A stretch of DNA of 64,000 nucleotides from Streptomyces sp. CB09001 (GCF_003369795.1 NZ_CP026730.1:2108001-2172000); one strand, 5' to 3'. Numbered from the stretch's first letter, positions 45,212 through 53,634 are shown. Made by a program: numbers and translations. The notes: a model not told the origin generated them from the letters alone.

Positions 45212-46429
45212 TCAGTCCTTCGTGAGAGCGGTCGTACTACTACCAAGAGTACGTGCCTCGACGGCGGATGGTTCCCTCCGGTCCACCGGATCCCGCTCGG
45301 CGGGCTCCCCGACGAGCATGCGTCGTACGTCGGCGCGAGCCTGCCGGGCGGTGTGCCGGGCCGAGGCCAGCGCCTGCCGGGCCGTCCGCCCCGCGCTGCG
45401 CCCCGCCTCGGCCAGCGGCCGCAGGACGGTGTCCCGCACGGCGTGCCCCACCGGGGTCAGCACGCTCCGGTACACCCACCGCGCCGGTTCGGCCACGGTC
45501 CACCGCAGGACGGTGCCGAGGAACCGCCCGACGGCACGCGAGAGGTGCCCGGCGATCCGCCAGGCGTGACCGAGGGCGTCCGCCACCTCCCGCCCGACGA
45601 CGGCGAGGACCCGGCCGACCGGAGCGAGCACCCACCGCCACACGGCGAGCGCCGGCAGCACCAGCAGCCCCCGGACAATCCAGTACAGGACGAAGCCGAC
45701 CCCGGTGACGACCAGCCCCACACCCCGCACCACCTGCCTGCCGCACCAGGCGAGCACATGCCCCACCGGGGTGAGCACCCACCGCCACACGGCGAGCGCC
45801 GGCAGCACCAGCAGCACCCGGACAATCCAGTACAGGACGAAGCCGACCCCGGTGACGACCAGCCCCACACCCCGCGCCACCTGCCTGCCGCGCCAGGCGA
45901 GCGCATGCCCCACCGGGGTGAGCACCCACCGGTACAGCCACAGCGCCGGCACCACGGCCAGATACCGCCCGAGCCACGCCAGACCGCCGTACAGCCCGTG
46001 TGCGATCGCCGCGAGCACCGCGCCCACCCGCGTGAGGAACCAGGCGAGCGCCTGCCCGACCGGCGTCAGCACCCACCGGTACAGCCACACCGCAGGCACC
46101 ACGAGGAGCACGTTCGCGAGCCACCCCACGCCCTTGGCGAGCGGCACGAGGACATACCGCCACAGCCCGACCAGCGGCCACACGAACAGGGCCCGCCCGA
46201 GCCACGCCAGCGCCCGCCCGACGGGACGCAGCACCGCGTCCCGCAGGAACCGCCCCGCGACGACCAGCGCGTCCCACACCATGCGCACCGGCACGACCAG
46301 CACCAGCACGACGATCCGCACCGGAATCCGGATCGCCACCGCAAGGCACCCCTCGGCATCCGACCGCCGCACCGGTTCCCCCTGCGCACGCTGCGGCCCC
46401 GCCCCGGATGCCTTCTCCAGATCCACCAT
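45212..46429 (-). CDS. membrane-associated protein made of 49-residue repeats
   Basis: 405 aa, not recognised. The core consists of repeats of exactly 49 residues opening RWVLTPVG and running LAW...GVGLVVTGVGFVLYWIV...LLVLPALAVW; three are clear at DNA level and further diverged units flank them (RYVLVPLAKGVGWLANVLL, RSVLTPVGHAVRDTVLRPL). Each unit has one or two amphipathic/hydrophobic helices with a Pro-Val-Gly turn, so the protein is probably membrane-bound or pore-like. An Arg/Ala/Glu-rich C-terminal 70 residues is cytoplasmic-looking. In the undisturbed chromosome it would lie between the TIGR03960 and TIGR03936 genes. Confidence 0.75.
   Translation of the reverse strand: MVDLEKASGAGPQRAQGEPVRRSDAEGCLAVAIRIPVRIVVLVLVVPVRMVWDALVVAGRFLRDAVLRPVGRALAWLGRALFVWPLVGLWRYVLVPLAKGVGWLANVLLVVPAVWLYRWVLTPVGQALAWFLTRVGAVLAAIAHGLYGGLAWLGRYLAVVPALWLYRWVLTPVGHALAWRGRQVARGVGLVVTGVGFVLYWIVRVLLVLPALAVWRWVLTPVGHVLAWCGRQVVRGVGLVVTGVGFVLYWIVRGLLVLPALAVWRWVLAPVGRVLAVVGREVADALGHAWRIAGHLSRAVGRFLGTVLRWTVAEPARWVYRSVLTPVGHAVRDTVLRPLAEAGRSAGRTARQALASARHTARQARADVRRMLVGEPAERDPVDRREPSAVEARTLGSSTTALTKD
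45631..46071. repeat. three tandem 147-bp coding repeats
   Basis: The word CCCACCG that begins each unit is at 45631, 45778, 45925 and 46072, exactly 147 bp apart. Units 45631-45777 and 45778-45924 differ at only a handful of bases, indicating recent duplication; 45925-46071 is more diverged. 147 bp equals 49 codons, so the frame of the protein at 45212-46429 is kept. Confidence 0.9.
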
Positions 46430-46492
46430 GCCCGTGAAGACGCCGCGGAACCCGATTCGGATCCCGCGGCGTCGCGCCCGAAGCCCTGGCCC

Positions 46493-46558
46493 CTACTTGA
46501 CCACGGTCAACGGCAGCAACTTCTTGCCGGTCGGACCGACCTGGATCTCGGTGTCCAT
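46493..46558 (-). pseudogene. displaced native 3' end of the TIGR03960 radical-SAM gene
   Basis: The minus strand reads MDTEIQVGPTGKKLLPLTVV-K-stop. The intact-looking gene at 60630-62579 ends FDT-WPQTGPTGKKLLPLTVKKSG. The two tails are homologous up to the shared Asp-Thr codons, so this is the original C-terminus cut off from its gene by insertion of the element. It lies immediately left of the integrase gene. Confidence 0.88.
46551..46555. other. attL crossover core of the integrative element
   Basis: GTGTC at 46551-46555 matches GTGTC at 60694-60698. Left of it is chromosomal sequence (the displaced gene end); right of it is element DNA leading into the integrase. Similarity between the two junctions extends about 60 bp leftward, imperfectly, because the element carries its own copy of the gene tail. 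Confidence 0.75.
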
Positions 46559-46588
46559 CGCGGGGCATATGGAAAAACGCTTAAAACT

Positions 46589-46598
46589 GTTCGCGAAC
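46589..46598. promoter_or_regulatory. palindrome in the integrase upstream region
   Basis: GTTCGCGAAC is a perfect 10-bp palindrome in the 61-bp AT-rich stretch between attL and the integrase ATG. It could be an operator; no regulator is assigned. Confidence 0.3.
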
Positions 46599-46616
46599 TG
46601 CGCCACGCTGTCTGAC

Positions 46617-48230
46617 ATGAGGAAACGAGGACAGCGCCGACTCGCGGCAGAACGAGCGGCCTACAGCGTGGAAGCCGAGTGGACGGAAGCCGACCTTGCC
46701 CTGCTGGAGGAGCTCAAACGGGCTGAGGCCCTACTCCCCCAGGACGCGCCCCGGGCGCTCTTATCCATCCGCCTGTCCGTACTGACGGACGACACGACGT
46801 CGCCGGTACGGCAGGAGCTCGATCTCCGCATCCTGGCCAGGGAGCGCGGGAGCCGAGTCGTCGGCGTCGCTTCCGACCTGAACGTGTCGGCGACGAAGGT
46901 CCCGCCGTGGAAGCGGAAGGAGCTCGGGGAGTGGCTGAACAACCGCTCCCCCGAGTTCGACGAGCTCTTGTTCTGGAAGCTCGACCGCTTCGTACGGCGC
47001 CTCTCCGATCTCTCGACGATGATCGAGTGGAGCCTGAAGCGCGGCAAGAACCTGGTCTCGAAGAACGACAGCCTCGACCTCACGACGACCGCCGGAAAGA
47101 TCATGGTCACGATCATCGGGGGTATCGCCGAGATCGAGGCGGCCAACACCTCGACCCGGGTTGCGAGTCTGTGGGACTACGCGAAGTCGCAGGAAGACTG
47201 GATCATCGGGAAGCCGGCGTACGGCTACGTCACGGACGAGGACGACACGGGGAAGGTCGTTCTCGTCATCGATCCCGAGGCGGCCAAGGCCCTGCACTGG
47301 GCCCGACGCATGGCACTTCGGGGACGCTCCGCCGGGTTCATGGTGCGCTGCTTGAAGCGGTCCGGCCTGATGACCCAAGGGCTCACCGTGGCAACGCTCC
47401 ACCGACGCCTACGCAACCCGGCGCTCCTCGGCTATCGGGTAGAAGAGGACAAGAACGGCGGGCAGCGACGATCGAAGCCGCTCCTCGGCACGGACGGCAG
47501 GCCGATCAAAGTCGCCCCTCCCCTCTTTACCGAGGAGGAGTTCGAGACCCTCGGCGCCGCTCTCGACAAACGCAAGAAGAATCAGCCGCCGCGTCGTGTC
47601 GGAGGAGCGACACAGTTCCTCGGCGTCCTGCTGTGCGCCGACTGCAAGACGAACATGACCGTGCAGATCACGAACAACACGCACGGGACGTACCAGTACC
47701 TGCGGTGCCGCAACTGCAAGAGCGGCGGGCTGGGAGCGCCCAACCCCGAGCGGGTCTACGAGCGCCTGGTGCAGGACGTGCTCAAGGTCCTCGGAGACTT
47801 CCCCGTACAGGTCCGTCAGTACGCCGAGGGCGCCGAGGCCCGCAAGGAGATCAAGCGCCTTCAAGAGACCATCGCGCTGTACATGAAGGATCTCGAACCC
47901 GGGGGCCGGTACACGAAGACGCGGTTCACGAAGGAGCAGGCGGAGGCGACGTTGGACAAGCTCATCAGTGAGCTCGAAGCGATCGACCCCGAGACCGCGA
48001 AGGATCGGTGGGTCAACGTCCACGGCGGCAAGACATTCCGTGAGCACTGGCAGGAAGGCGGCATGGAGGCCATGTCCGCCGACCTGTACCGGGTAGGGAT
48101 CCGCTGCGAAGTGACCCGCACGAAGGTGCCGAAGGTCCGAGCCCCGAAGGTGCACCTCCGCCTACTGATCCCGAAGGACGTACGCGAGCGACTCGTGATC
48201 CGAGAGGACGACTTCGCGCAAGCCTTCTGA
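46617..48230 (+). CDS. int: large serine recombinase (integrase)
   Basis: 537 aa from the ATG at 46617; the frame is open further left only through attL and another gene's shadow. The resolvase-type catalytic domain (about 45-190) has LSIRLSVLTDDTTSPVRQ with the candidate nucleophile Ser, RFVRRLSDLSTMIEWSL and TAGKIMVTIIGGIAEIEAAN. A recombinase domain (about 210-330, GYVTDEDDTGKVVLVIDPE..., LRNPALLGYR) follows, then a zinc ribbon (CADC...CRNC, about 343-377) and a coiled coil (about 405-460). Length and layout match phage-type large serine integrases. Codon 49 is TTA, so translation may depend on the bldA tRNA. A strong terminator follows. Confidence 0.93.
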   Translation: MRKRGQRRLAAERAAYSVEAEWTEADLALLEELKRAEALLPQDAPRALLSIRLSVLTDDTTSPVRQELDLRILARERGSRVVGVASDLNVSATKVPPWKRKELGEWLNNRSPEFDELLFWKLDRFVRRLSDLSTMIEWSLKRGKNLVSKNDSLDLTTTAGKIMVTIIGGIAEIEAANTSTRVASLWDYAKSQEDWIIGKPAYGYVTDEDDTGKVVLVIDPEAAKALHWARRMALRGRSAGFMVRCLKRSGLMTQGLTVATLHRRLRNPALLGYRVEEDKNGGQRRSKPLLGTDGRPIKVAPPLFTEEEFETLGAALDKRKKNQPPRRVGGATQFLGVLLCADCKTNMTVQITNNTHGTYQYLRCRNCKSGGLGAPNPERVYERLVQDVLKVLGDFPVQVRQYAEGAEARKEIKRLQETIALYMKDLEPGGRYTKTRFTKEQAEATLDKLISELEAIDPETAKDRWVNVHGGKTFREHWQEGGMEAMSADLYRVGIRCEVTRTKVPKVRAPKVHLRLLIPKDVRERLVIREDDFAQAF

Positions 48231-48247
48231 TCCAGCCGGCGCACGAA

Positions 48248-48285
48248 CGAAGCCGCCTCCCCGTCATCTGAGGGAGGCGGCTTCG
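48248..48285 (+). terminator. integrase terminator
   Basis: CGAAGCCGCCTCCC at 48248-48261 pairs perfectly with 48272-48285 (14 bp, 10-nt loop), 18 nt after the integrase stop. It can also stop minus-strand transcripts coming from the rep operon. Confidence 0.83.
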
Positions 48286-48289
48286 TCGG

Positions 48290-48424
48290 TTACTCGAACC
48301 ATGCGGCAGGGTCAAACGGTTCTTCCGCACCGTCCTCACCCACAATCACAATCTCGCTGTCGATCAGAGGCATCGCTTCGTCGTTCGCAGGCTCAGGCTT
48401 GGGCAGCGGAGTTACCGACCCCAC
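48290..48424 (-). CDS. possible small acidic protein downstream of rep, 44 aa
   Basis: A GTG at 48424 inside the last codons of the rep gene opens a frame ending PFDPAAWFE-stop; an internal ATG at 48372 would give 27 residues. It is acidic (EIVIVGEDGAEEP) and fills the space between rep and the terminator. AICEs often encode a small Xis here, but this has no HTH appearance. Real status uncertain. Confidence 0.4.
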   Translation of the reverse strand: MGSVTPLPKPEPANDEAMPLIDSEIVIVGEDGAEEPFDPAAWFE

Positions 48425-49891
48425 CCCCCTGCTGGCTGGCTTCTGCACTGAGCCGCCGACACTCCGCGAGGTCTTCAGCGACTCCGACAGCGATGAGGGC
48501 GGCGCCCGGTGTGTGTCCGGAGCCGGCATAGCGCCAGTGCGCATCCGTGATCGCGTCGGGGATGTCTGTGTGGCCGAGGTGGTGGGCGCGTTCGGCGCGT
48601 AGTGCGGCGTAGGTAGTGGAGTAGGCGCGGGATTTGGTGAGGATGTGGCCGCGGTAGCCGAGGGTATGGGCCCAGGTGCGCAGGCGCAGGGGTGCGTATT
48701 CGGGGAGGGCGCCGAGTCGCCAGCAGGTGTGCATGAGGGTGCGGACGTGTCGGTTGACGGGGGCCGTGTCGATGTCGTCCCTGGTGGTGACCTTGTGGTC
48801 GGTGCCGGCGCCGGTCTCGTCGGTGCCCTTGGTGACGTACTTCGCGACGTACGCGGCCACGGCGTCGTCGTCGGGGCCGCCGGCGTGCAAGGCGCGGACG
48901 TCGGTCTGCACACCCCAGGCCAGATCCAGTTCGCCGACGGCCGGGCTGTAGGGGGTGCGGACGGTGACCCGCTGGGCGGACGCGTGCACGGCGCGGGTGA
49001 GCCGGTCCAGGGTGCCCCAGGGCGGTGGTTCGTCGGCGGGGCCGTCCGGGCCGTCGAGGCGGATGACGGCGTGCACATGGACGGCCGCCCGCTTCTGGTA
49101 CTCGGCGATACGGGCAAAGGACAAGCGGGCGTGCCGGGCTAAGCGGGACTGCACGATACCGGCCGAGGAGGCGAGGCGGCGGCGGACGTCGATGACGAAC
49201 CGGTCCCACAGCTTGGAGGCGTGGGCGTGCCAGAGGACGTGGCCGGTGTAGTCGTAGCAGTCCGGGCAGACGGGTTGGCCGACGAGCGGGTCAGCCGGGG
49301 CGTGGACGGAGTGGCAGCCGAGAGGTCGGCCGTGCTCGCAGGCGCCGCCGTCACGGCGGGGGCGGCACGTTGTGCCCGCGCGGTGGACCGGTCCGAAGGA
49401 GGGGGCGGTGAGGGTGACGAAGAGGCGAGGCCGCGTGCGCACCGTGGTCGGGATGTTCTTGCCGCCGGTCAGTCCCGCGCGGACGAGGTGGAAGGTGTCT
49501 CCGGCGTGGAGGCGGGAGCAGGCGGGGCAGATGGTGGCGCGGCGGTTGCGGCAGCGGACGAGGAGGCGTTCGCCGGGTTCGTTGCGGGTGTCGTAGTGGT
49601 GGAGGATCTCGCCGGTCGCGCCGTCCAGGGTGGTGGTGTGGCCGGAGAGGTGGACGGGGTGGGCGCAGCCGCCGGTGGCGGTGATCTGTTGCAGCCAGCG
49701 GGGGAAGTCGGGGTCTTGGGCGATGCGGAGGGCGTCTCGGTCTGCTTCGGGGAGGTGGCGCAGGCGCGCCGCGCGGTCGAGGGCGGCGCGCCGGTCAGCC
49801 GGGGTGGTGGGATGCGGGGTGATGGTGGTGACCTTCCGGGGTGGGCCGCAGCAGCGGCCGGGATGGTGGGTGGTGGCGCGTCGTCGTTCAT
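48393..49891 (-). pseudogene. repSA: RepSA-like replication initiator, reading frame broken near N-terminus
   Basis: The frame 48393-49442 and its continuation to about 49834 encode a RepSA-family initiator: IAQDPDFPRWLQQITATGG, CRNRRATICPACSRLHAGDT, RTRPRLFVTLTAPSFGPVH, an HUH-like VHVHAVIRLDG and YVAKYVTKGT with candidate catalytic Tyr. No ATG, GTG or TTG exists in this frame upstream of 49442. The ATG with a good site (AGGAG, 8 nt) is at 49891 in another frame (MNDDAPPPTIPAAAAAHPGR). One added base near 49830-49834 would join the two into a normal-length protein. It is therefore frameshifted, mis-sequenced, or expressed by frameshifting. It contains one TTA codon (49140-49142). Confidence 0.75.
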
Positions 49892-49935
49892 GGGGATCAC
49901 TCCTGCTCGGGTGGTAAGTCGTGAGGGTTCGTTAG

Positions 49936-50049
49936 TCAGCGGATGGTTCCGGTGCCCCGGCAGACGCGGCAGCGGCGCAGTCGTCCGGTCCAGGTCTTGC
50001 GGGCTCCGTCGCCCTTGCAATGGGGGCACCTCACGCGGCGCATGGTCAT
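49936..50049 (-). CDS. tiny zinc-finger protein, 37 aa
   Basis: The ATG at 50049 (MTMRRVRCPHCKGDGARK) has AAGGA 9 nt before it. The frame contains CPHC...CRVC with adjacent GDG and GTG, the layout of half a DnaJ-type zinc finger. It lies between the small membrane protein and rep, all on one strand. Proteins of this kind are common in the tra-rep interval of Streptomyces integrative elements; role unknown. Confidence 0.65.
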   Translation of the reverse strand: MTMRRVRCPHCKGDGARKTWTGRLRRCRVCRGTGTIR

Positions 50050-50068
50050 GCGATGGGGTCCTTGTCTC

Positions 50069-50266
50069 TCAGGTGTGGGAGAAGCCGCTGATGACCCAGG
50101 TGACGAGGCCATGGATGGTGAACAGGACGGGGGTCTGTCCGAGGTAGAGGCCGAAGAGGCCGACGCAGACCGCTTCCCAGCCCCGTACGTCGCGGGAGCG
50201 GACGAGGAGGACGGTGATGATCCCGAAGACCACCGCGAAGCCGAATGCCGTACCTTCGCTGATCAC
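50069..50266 (-). CDS. small membrane protein (SpdA/Spd-like), 65 aa
   Basis: GTG start overlapping the stop of the translocase gene (GTGA). Two membrane helices: FGFAVVFGIITVLLV (about 8-23) and CVGLFGLYLGQTPVLFTIHG (about 33-55), with SRDVRGWE between. Small membrane proteins coupled to tra in Streptomyces plasmids (spd genes) help spread of the element inside the recipient mycelium, shown as enlarged pocks. The assignment rests on position and topology, not on sequence. Confidence 0.65.
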   Translation of the reverse strand: MISEGTAFGFAVVFGIITVLLVRSRDVRGWEAVCVGLFGLYLGQTPVLFTIHGLVTWVISGFSHT

Positions 50267-51564
50267 TTGCCGTCTCCTTCCAGCGCCACCAGGGCGCGGT
50301 CGATGGCGGGGAGTTCGGGGGTCATGCCGGAGTACTTGCGGGCCGTGGTCACGGCCTCATCGGTGGGGGTGAGGTGGGAGCGGGCACGGGCCCAGCCGCC
50401 GTCAGGTCCGGTGCACACGGCCACGCCGCGTTCCTGGGCCGTGATGGCCTGTGCGACGGTTACGGCGTCCTTGTTGAGGTCGCCGAGGGTCATTTCCGCG
50501 GTGCCGGGGTCGTTGACGCGGTGGCAGATCCGGCCGCCGAGCTGGGCGCGCAGGGCGGTGACGCCGGGGCCGAGGTCGGAGCCGACGCGTTGGCCGGCAA
50601 CCACCAGGTGCAGGCCGAGCGCGGCGCCGAGCTGCGCCAGCCGCAGCAGGAGCGTGGAGCACTGCTCTGCTTCCGCCTTGCTCTGGCGGGTGCCGTCGGC
50701 CAGGTACAGCTCCGCGATCTCGTCGACCAGGACCACGACCGGCACCGGACGGAGCTTGTCCGGCAACTCCCAGATCGAGCGGACCCCGGCCGTGCGGCAG
50801 GCGTTCATGCGGTCCTGCATGTCGACCACGAGGGCCGTGAGCACGGCGACTGCTTCGCGCCTGCATGTAGCGAGGGCGCTGAGCCGTTCGGTGAAGAGGC
50901 CGAGTTCCATGCCGCCCTTGCAGTCGATGCCGACCAGGGCGACGGGTTGGGGTGCGAGTTGGGTGATGAGCCGGGCGAGGAGGGTGGACTTGCCGGAGCG
51001 GGTGGCCCCGGCGATGAGCCAGTGCGGGACCAGGCGCAGGTTCATCACCCACGCCCCGCCCGTCTCCAGCGCGCCGATGAGGGCGGAGAGCAGTTCGGCC
51101 GGTGCGCTGGCTAAGCCGGGCCGCTCCAGCGGGTCGGTGGCGGTGGCGGTCAGCAGCACGAGGCCGCGTTCCGGCGAGGTCACCCGGACCGCGTGTACCT
51201 TCCAGGCGTGGACCAGGGCGTCAGCCGCCTGCATGTAGGTGGCCGGGGTCTGGCCCGCGTGCAGCCGCACCACCACGCTCAGACCCATGCGGGTGGCGCG
51301 CGGGAAGGAGATCCGCGGAGCCACCGGCCGCACCGGGTCGCCCTTGACCAGCAGATGCCCGACCAGCGTCCGGGCCGGAAGCCGGGATACGGCGAGGTCG
51401 TTGAGCAGAGCGACCCGCCGCCAGGTGAACACCACCCGCCAGGCCGCCGCCGGGTATCCGGTGAGGTACCAGTGCCAGGCCGGACGATGCCGGCGCACCA
51501 GGTCACCGACGACCAGCAGCCACGCCACCACGGCGAGGGCGAAGGCGAGGAGGAGGGGTCCCAT
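50263..51564 (-). CDS. traSA: FtsK/SpoIIIE-type DNA translocase (TraSA-like)
   Basis: 433 aa. One or two N-terminal membrane helices (LLLAFALAVVAWLLVVGDLV), then an FtsK motor with Walker A GATRSGKST (about 185), GIDCKGGMEL, Walker B VPVVVLVDEIAEL (about 277), QRVGSDLG and GGRICHRV. This single-protein, double-strand DNA translocase is the transfer engine of Streptomyces conjugative elements and moves DNA between hyphae. ATGA overlap with the upstream 116-aa gene and GTGA overlap with the downstream membrane-protein gene define an operon. Codon 151 is TTA (51112-51114). Confidence 0.92.
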   Translation of the reverse strand: MGPLLLAFALAVVAWLLVVGDLVRRHRPAWHWYLTGYPAAAWRVVFTWRRVALLNDLAVSRLPARTLVGHLLVKGDPVRPVAPRISFPRATRMGLSVVVRLHAGQTPATYMQAADALVHAWKVHAVRVTSPERGLVLLTATATDPLERPGLASAPAELLSALIGALETGGAWVMNLRLVPHWLIAGATRSGKSTLLARLITQLAPQPVALVGIDCKGGMELGLFTERLSALATCRREAVAVLTALVVDMQDRMNACRTAGVRSIWELPDKLRPVPVVVLVDEIAELYLADGTRQSKAEAEQCSTLLLRLAQLGAALGLHLVVAGQRVGSDLGPGVTALRAQLGGRICHRVNDPGTAEMTLGDLNKDAVTVAQAITAQERGVAVCTGPDGGWARARSHLTPTDEAVTTARKYSGMTPELPAIDRALVALEGDGK

Positions 51565-51914
51565 CAGGCGTCACCGCCCTTGCCGTGCGCCGTCGCCGTA
51601 CCGGAGATGGGGGTGATGGCTTCGGCACGGAAGCTGATGCCGTGCCGGTCTCCCATCGCCCAGGCGAACGCGGTCAGGCCGGTGACCTTGACGATCTGGC
51701 CCTCCTGGATGCCCTTCGGTTCGCCGCTCACGGCGATCTCGATGACGGAGATCCGCCGCCGGTCCTGCCGCACGGTCACGGCGACGGTGTAGACCGGGTT
51801 GCCGTCCCGGTCCTTCTTCACCTCCTGTGTCTCGGGGTTGCTGAGCTTTGCTTCCGGCGCGATGGCGCAGCGCAGTACGCCGAGCCGCGTCGTGTCCACG
51901 GGAATGGACTGCAT
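51564..51914 (-). CDS. element-associated hypothetical protein, 116 aa, first gene of the tra operon
   Basis: ATG at 51914. A compact basic/beta-rich protein: CAIAPEAKLSNPETQEVKKDRD, VAVTVRQDRRRISVIEIAV and GQIVKVTGLTAFAWAMGDR, which looks like an OB-fold (single-strand DNA-binding) pattern. Proteins of this size precede traSA in many Streptomyces elements. It overlaps traSA by 4 nt and is divergent from the GntR regulator. Role not established. Confidence 0.72.
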   Translation of the reverse strand: MQSIPVDTTRLGVLRCAIAPEAKLSNPETQEVKKDRDGNPVYTVAVTVRQDRRRISVIEIAVSGEPKGIQEGQIVKVTGLTAFAWAMGDRHGISFRAEAITPISGTATAHGKGGDA

Positions 51915-52079
51915 GTTCTGTGGCCTCCCTGGCCGTCGAGAACGCCCGACCTATACGGACGTCACTTGTCCTTACGAGTTATGACTATGGAGTTCTGTAC
52001 GGCGAGAGTGCAAGTACTTATGCTGACGACTGATGTCGCGCGTGCGACGTGCCTACGACACCAGACCGGAGATGCCGAG
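51915..52079. promoter_or_regulatory. divergent control region of the tra operon and its GntR regulator
   Basis: 165 bp, clearly AT-richer than both genes. It contains the similar words ACTTGTCCTTACG near 51965 and CAAGTACTTATG near 52011, which could be operator half-sites. KorSA of pSAM2 binds between itself and tra-type genes, so this is the expected binding place. No exact operator could be defined. Confidence 0.45.
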
Positions 52080-52859
52080 ATGACGGAGATCCAGCGCCCC
52101 GGAGCCCTCTACCAACAGGTGGCCGCCGCCATCCGGGAAGCGATCCTGTCGGGCGAGTTCGCCCCCGAGTCCCTGCTGCCGTCCGAAGCCCAGCTCATGG
52201 CCCGCTACCAGGTCTCCCGCCCCACCGTCCGCAACGCCATCGCAGCACTGCGCGCGGAAGGTCTGGTCGATGTCCGGCACGGCAAGGGCAGCTTCGTACG
52301 CTCCGACGGACACCCCACACTCGCCCTTGACTGCCGCATCCAGCACGCCCCCGGCGGAAAGTTCGTCATGCCCGGCGGCGACGTCTGGGACGAGGCCGAG
52401 GAACCGAGCGTGCACCGCACCCGCACGACGAAGGCGACCGGGCAGCTCCTCGGTCTGGGCGAGGAAGAGGAGCTGTTCGGCTGTGACCGGCTCCTGTCCG
52501 ACGCCGCCACGGGCACCCGGGCGATGCACCGGACGCTGATCCCCTTCGAGGTCGCCGAGAACGTGCCGGCACTCGCCGAGGAGCCAGGCCAGCAGCCGAC
52601 AGCGGCATACGCGGCACTCGCCAAGGCCGGGCACAAGCTGTGGTGGTCGGAGACGGTGCGCGCCCGCATGCCGGTGCCCGACGAGCGCGCCACGCTCCAG
52701 CTCCCGGACGCGACCCCAATCCTGCACCTGTCCCGCATCACGCACGGCACCGACGACCGCCCGCTGATCCTCGAAGAACTCCGCATCGGAGCCGACCGCG
52801 CCGAAGCCACCTACCGGATCACCGCCGACAAGCAGCCCACCCGACGCCGCCAGACCTGA
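52080..52859 (+). CDS. GntR/HutC-family regulator (KorSA-like)
   Basis: 259 aa; ATG at 52080 with GGAG 8 nt upstream. Residues about 5-75 are a GntR winged helix-turn-helix: LYQQVAAAIREAILSGEF, LPSEAQLMARYQVSRPTVRN, GLVDVRHGKGSFV. A UTRA-type effector domain follows (about 105-250, EEEELFGCDRLLSDAATG..., LHLSRITHGTDDRPLILEE). In pSAM2, KorSA of this family represses the transfer/replication activator; the same job is inferred from its position opposite the tra operon. Confidence 0.87.
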   Translation: MTEIQRPGALYQQVAAAIREAILSGEFAPESLLPSEAQLMARYQVSRPTVRNAIAALRAEGLVDVRHGKGSFVRSDGHPTLALDCRIQHAPGGKFVMPGGDVWDEAEEPSVHRTRTTKATGQLLGLGEEEELFGCDRLLSDAATGTRAMHRTLIPFEVAENVPALAEEPGQQPTAAYAALAKAGHKLWWSETVRARMPVPDERATLQLPDATPILHLSRITHGTDDRPLILEELRIGADRAEATYRITADKQPTRRRQT

Positions 52860-53071
52860 CCGGTAACGATGATCGGTCGAAACCACCTTCACTTCCTCAA
52901 GGGCGCGCCTGCGGCGCGCCGGGGCGCCCGGCCGCCCCGGCCGGGCGTGCGGCGTGACCGCCGGTCCCGTCCGGTCGCCCGACGCCCCACACCGCAGCAC
53001 GGCCGAGGAGTCGAGGCGACGCCCGCCCACCGGAGGCTGGGGCGTGGTCGGCTGGGGGTCGCCGGGCTCCG
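52860..53071. other. non-coding stretch after the GntR gene
   Basis: No gene with coding character. GGGCGCGCC...GGCGCGCC and neighbouring GC palindromes at about 52900-52950 can fold into a hairpin and probably terminate the GntR transcript. It runs into the large inverted repeat at 53072. Confidence 0.4.
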
Positions 53072-53219
53072 AGACTTTAGGCAGCCACCATGGGGCGAGC
53101 CTCGAAGAACAGGGGGCCCATCGGGCACAAACGCGGGCAGGACCAGTGCCTGCCCGATTCGCCGGGCGAGCGTAAGGCCCCCTGTTCACTCGCCCCATGG
53201 CAGCTCCCGCCCAAAGTCT
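53072..53219. repeat. 148-bp imperfect inverted repeat (cruciform-like)
   Basis: The outer arm AGACTTT (53072-53078) pairs with AAAGTCT (53213-53219). The same arms continue inward with CCATGGGGCGAG against CTCGCCCCATGG and GAACAGGGGGCC against GGCCCCCTGTTC, giving about 45-bp arms with short mismatched bulges. The loop holds a second perfect hairpin GGGCAGG/CCTGCCC. There is no gene here. Possibilities are a replication origin element (double- or single-strand origin), a structured RNA, or a regulatory site. Confidence 0.82.
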
Positions 53220-53269
53220 CTCCACCCGACGACGTGCCCACCCGCACCGTTCACCCGCCACGGCGCCCA

Positions 53270-53569
53270 TCACCGCGCACCGCCGTCGCGGTCAGCCAGC
53301 GCCTCCAGGAGCACGGCGAGCTGGTCCGCCGTCTCCGGCCAGCCCACCAGGCGCACCACACCGTGCCCCGTCTCGTCCGCCGACGCCACGGCCCGCACCG
53401 CGGACAACTCGAAGCCCGCGCCCAAGAGCGCACGATTCAGCCGATCCGCAGACTCACGCGCCGACCGCCAGCCCCCGACGTAATCGACCCCACGCACCCA
53501 CAGACCCGACTCCGCGTCCGCGATGTCGTCGAGGCCGTCACGAAGCCAATCCTCACCCGCGCCAGTCAC
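53270..53569 (-). CDS. hypothetical protein, 99 aa
   Basis: GTG at 53569 with GGGAG 7 nt upstream. Acidic protein (EDWLRDGLDDIADAESG, then RESADRLNRALLGAGFELSA and VVRLVGWPETADQLAVLL) with an alpha-beta pattern and third-position GC typical of genes. No family recognised. It lies between the two structured non-coding blocks of the element. Confidence 0.6.
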   Translation of the reverse strand: MTGAGEDWLRDGLDDIADAESGLWVRGVDYVGGWRSARESADRLNRALLGAGFELSAVRAVASADETGHGVVRLVGWPETADQLAVLLEALADRDGGAR

Positions 53570-53634
53570 TTGGCCACTCCCATCCGCTTAACCGACGGAT
53601 CGTCAACTCTTCGTGGCCCGGGGCGTGTAGACAG

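Noticed and set aside
45631..46071. Regular 147-bp repeats considered as a CRISPR-like array
   Set aside because: Repeats are contiguous without spacers, keep one reading frame and encode a membrane protein; no cas genes nearby.
53270..53485. Plus-strand frames across 52900-53740
   Set aside because: They overlap the inverted repeat and hairpins and show Arg/Pro bias; the minus-strand gene at 53270-53569 has better coding character.
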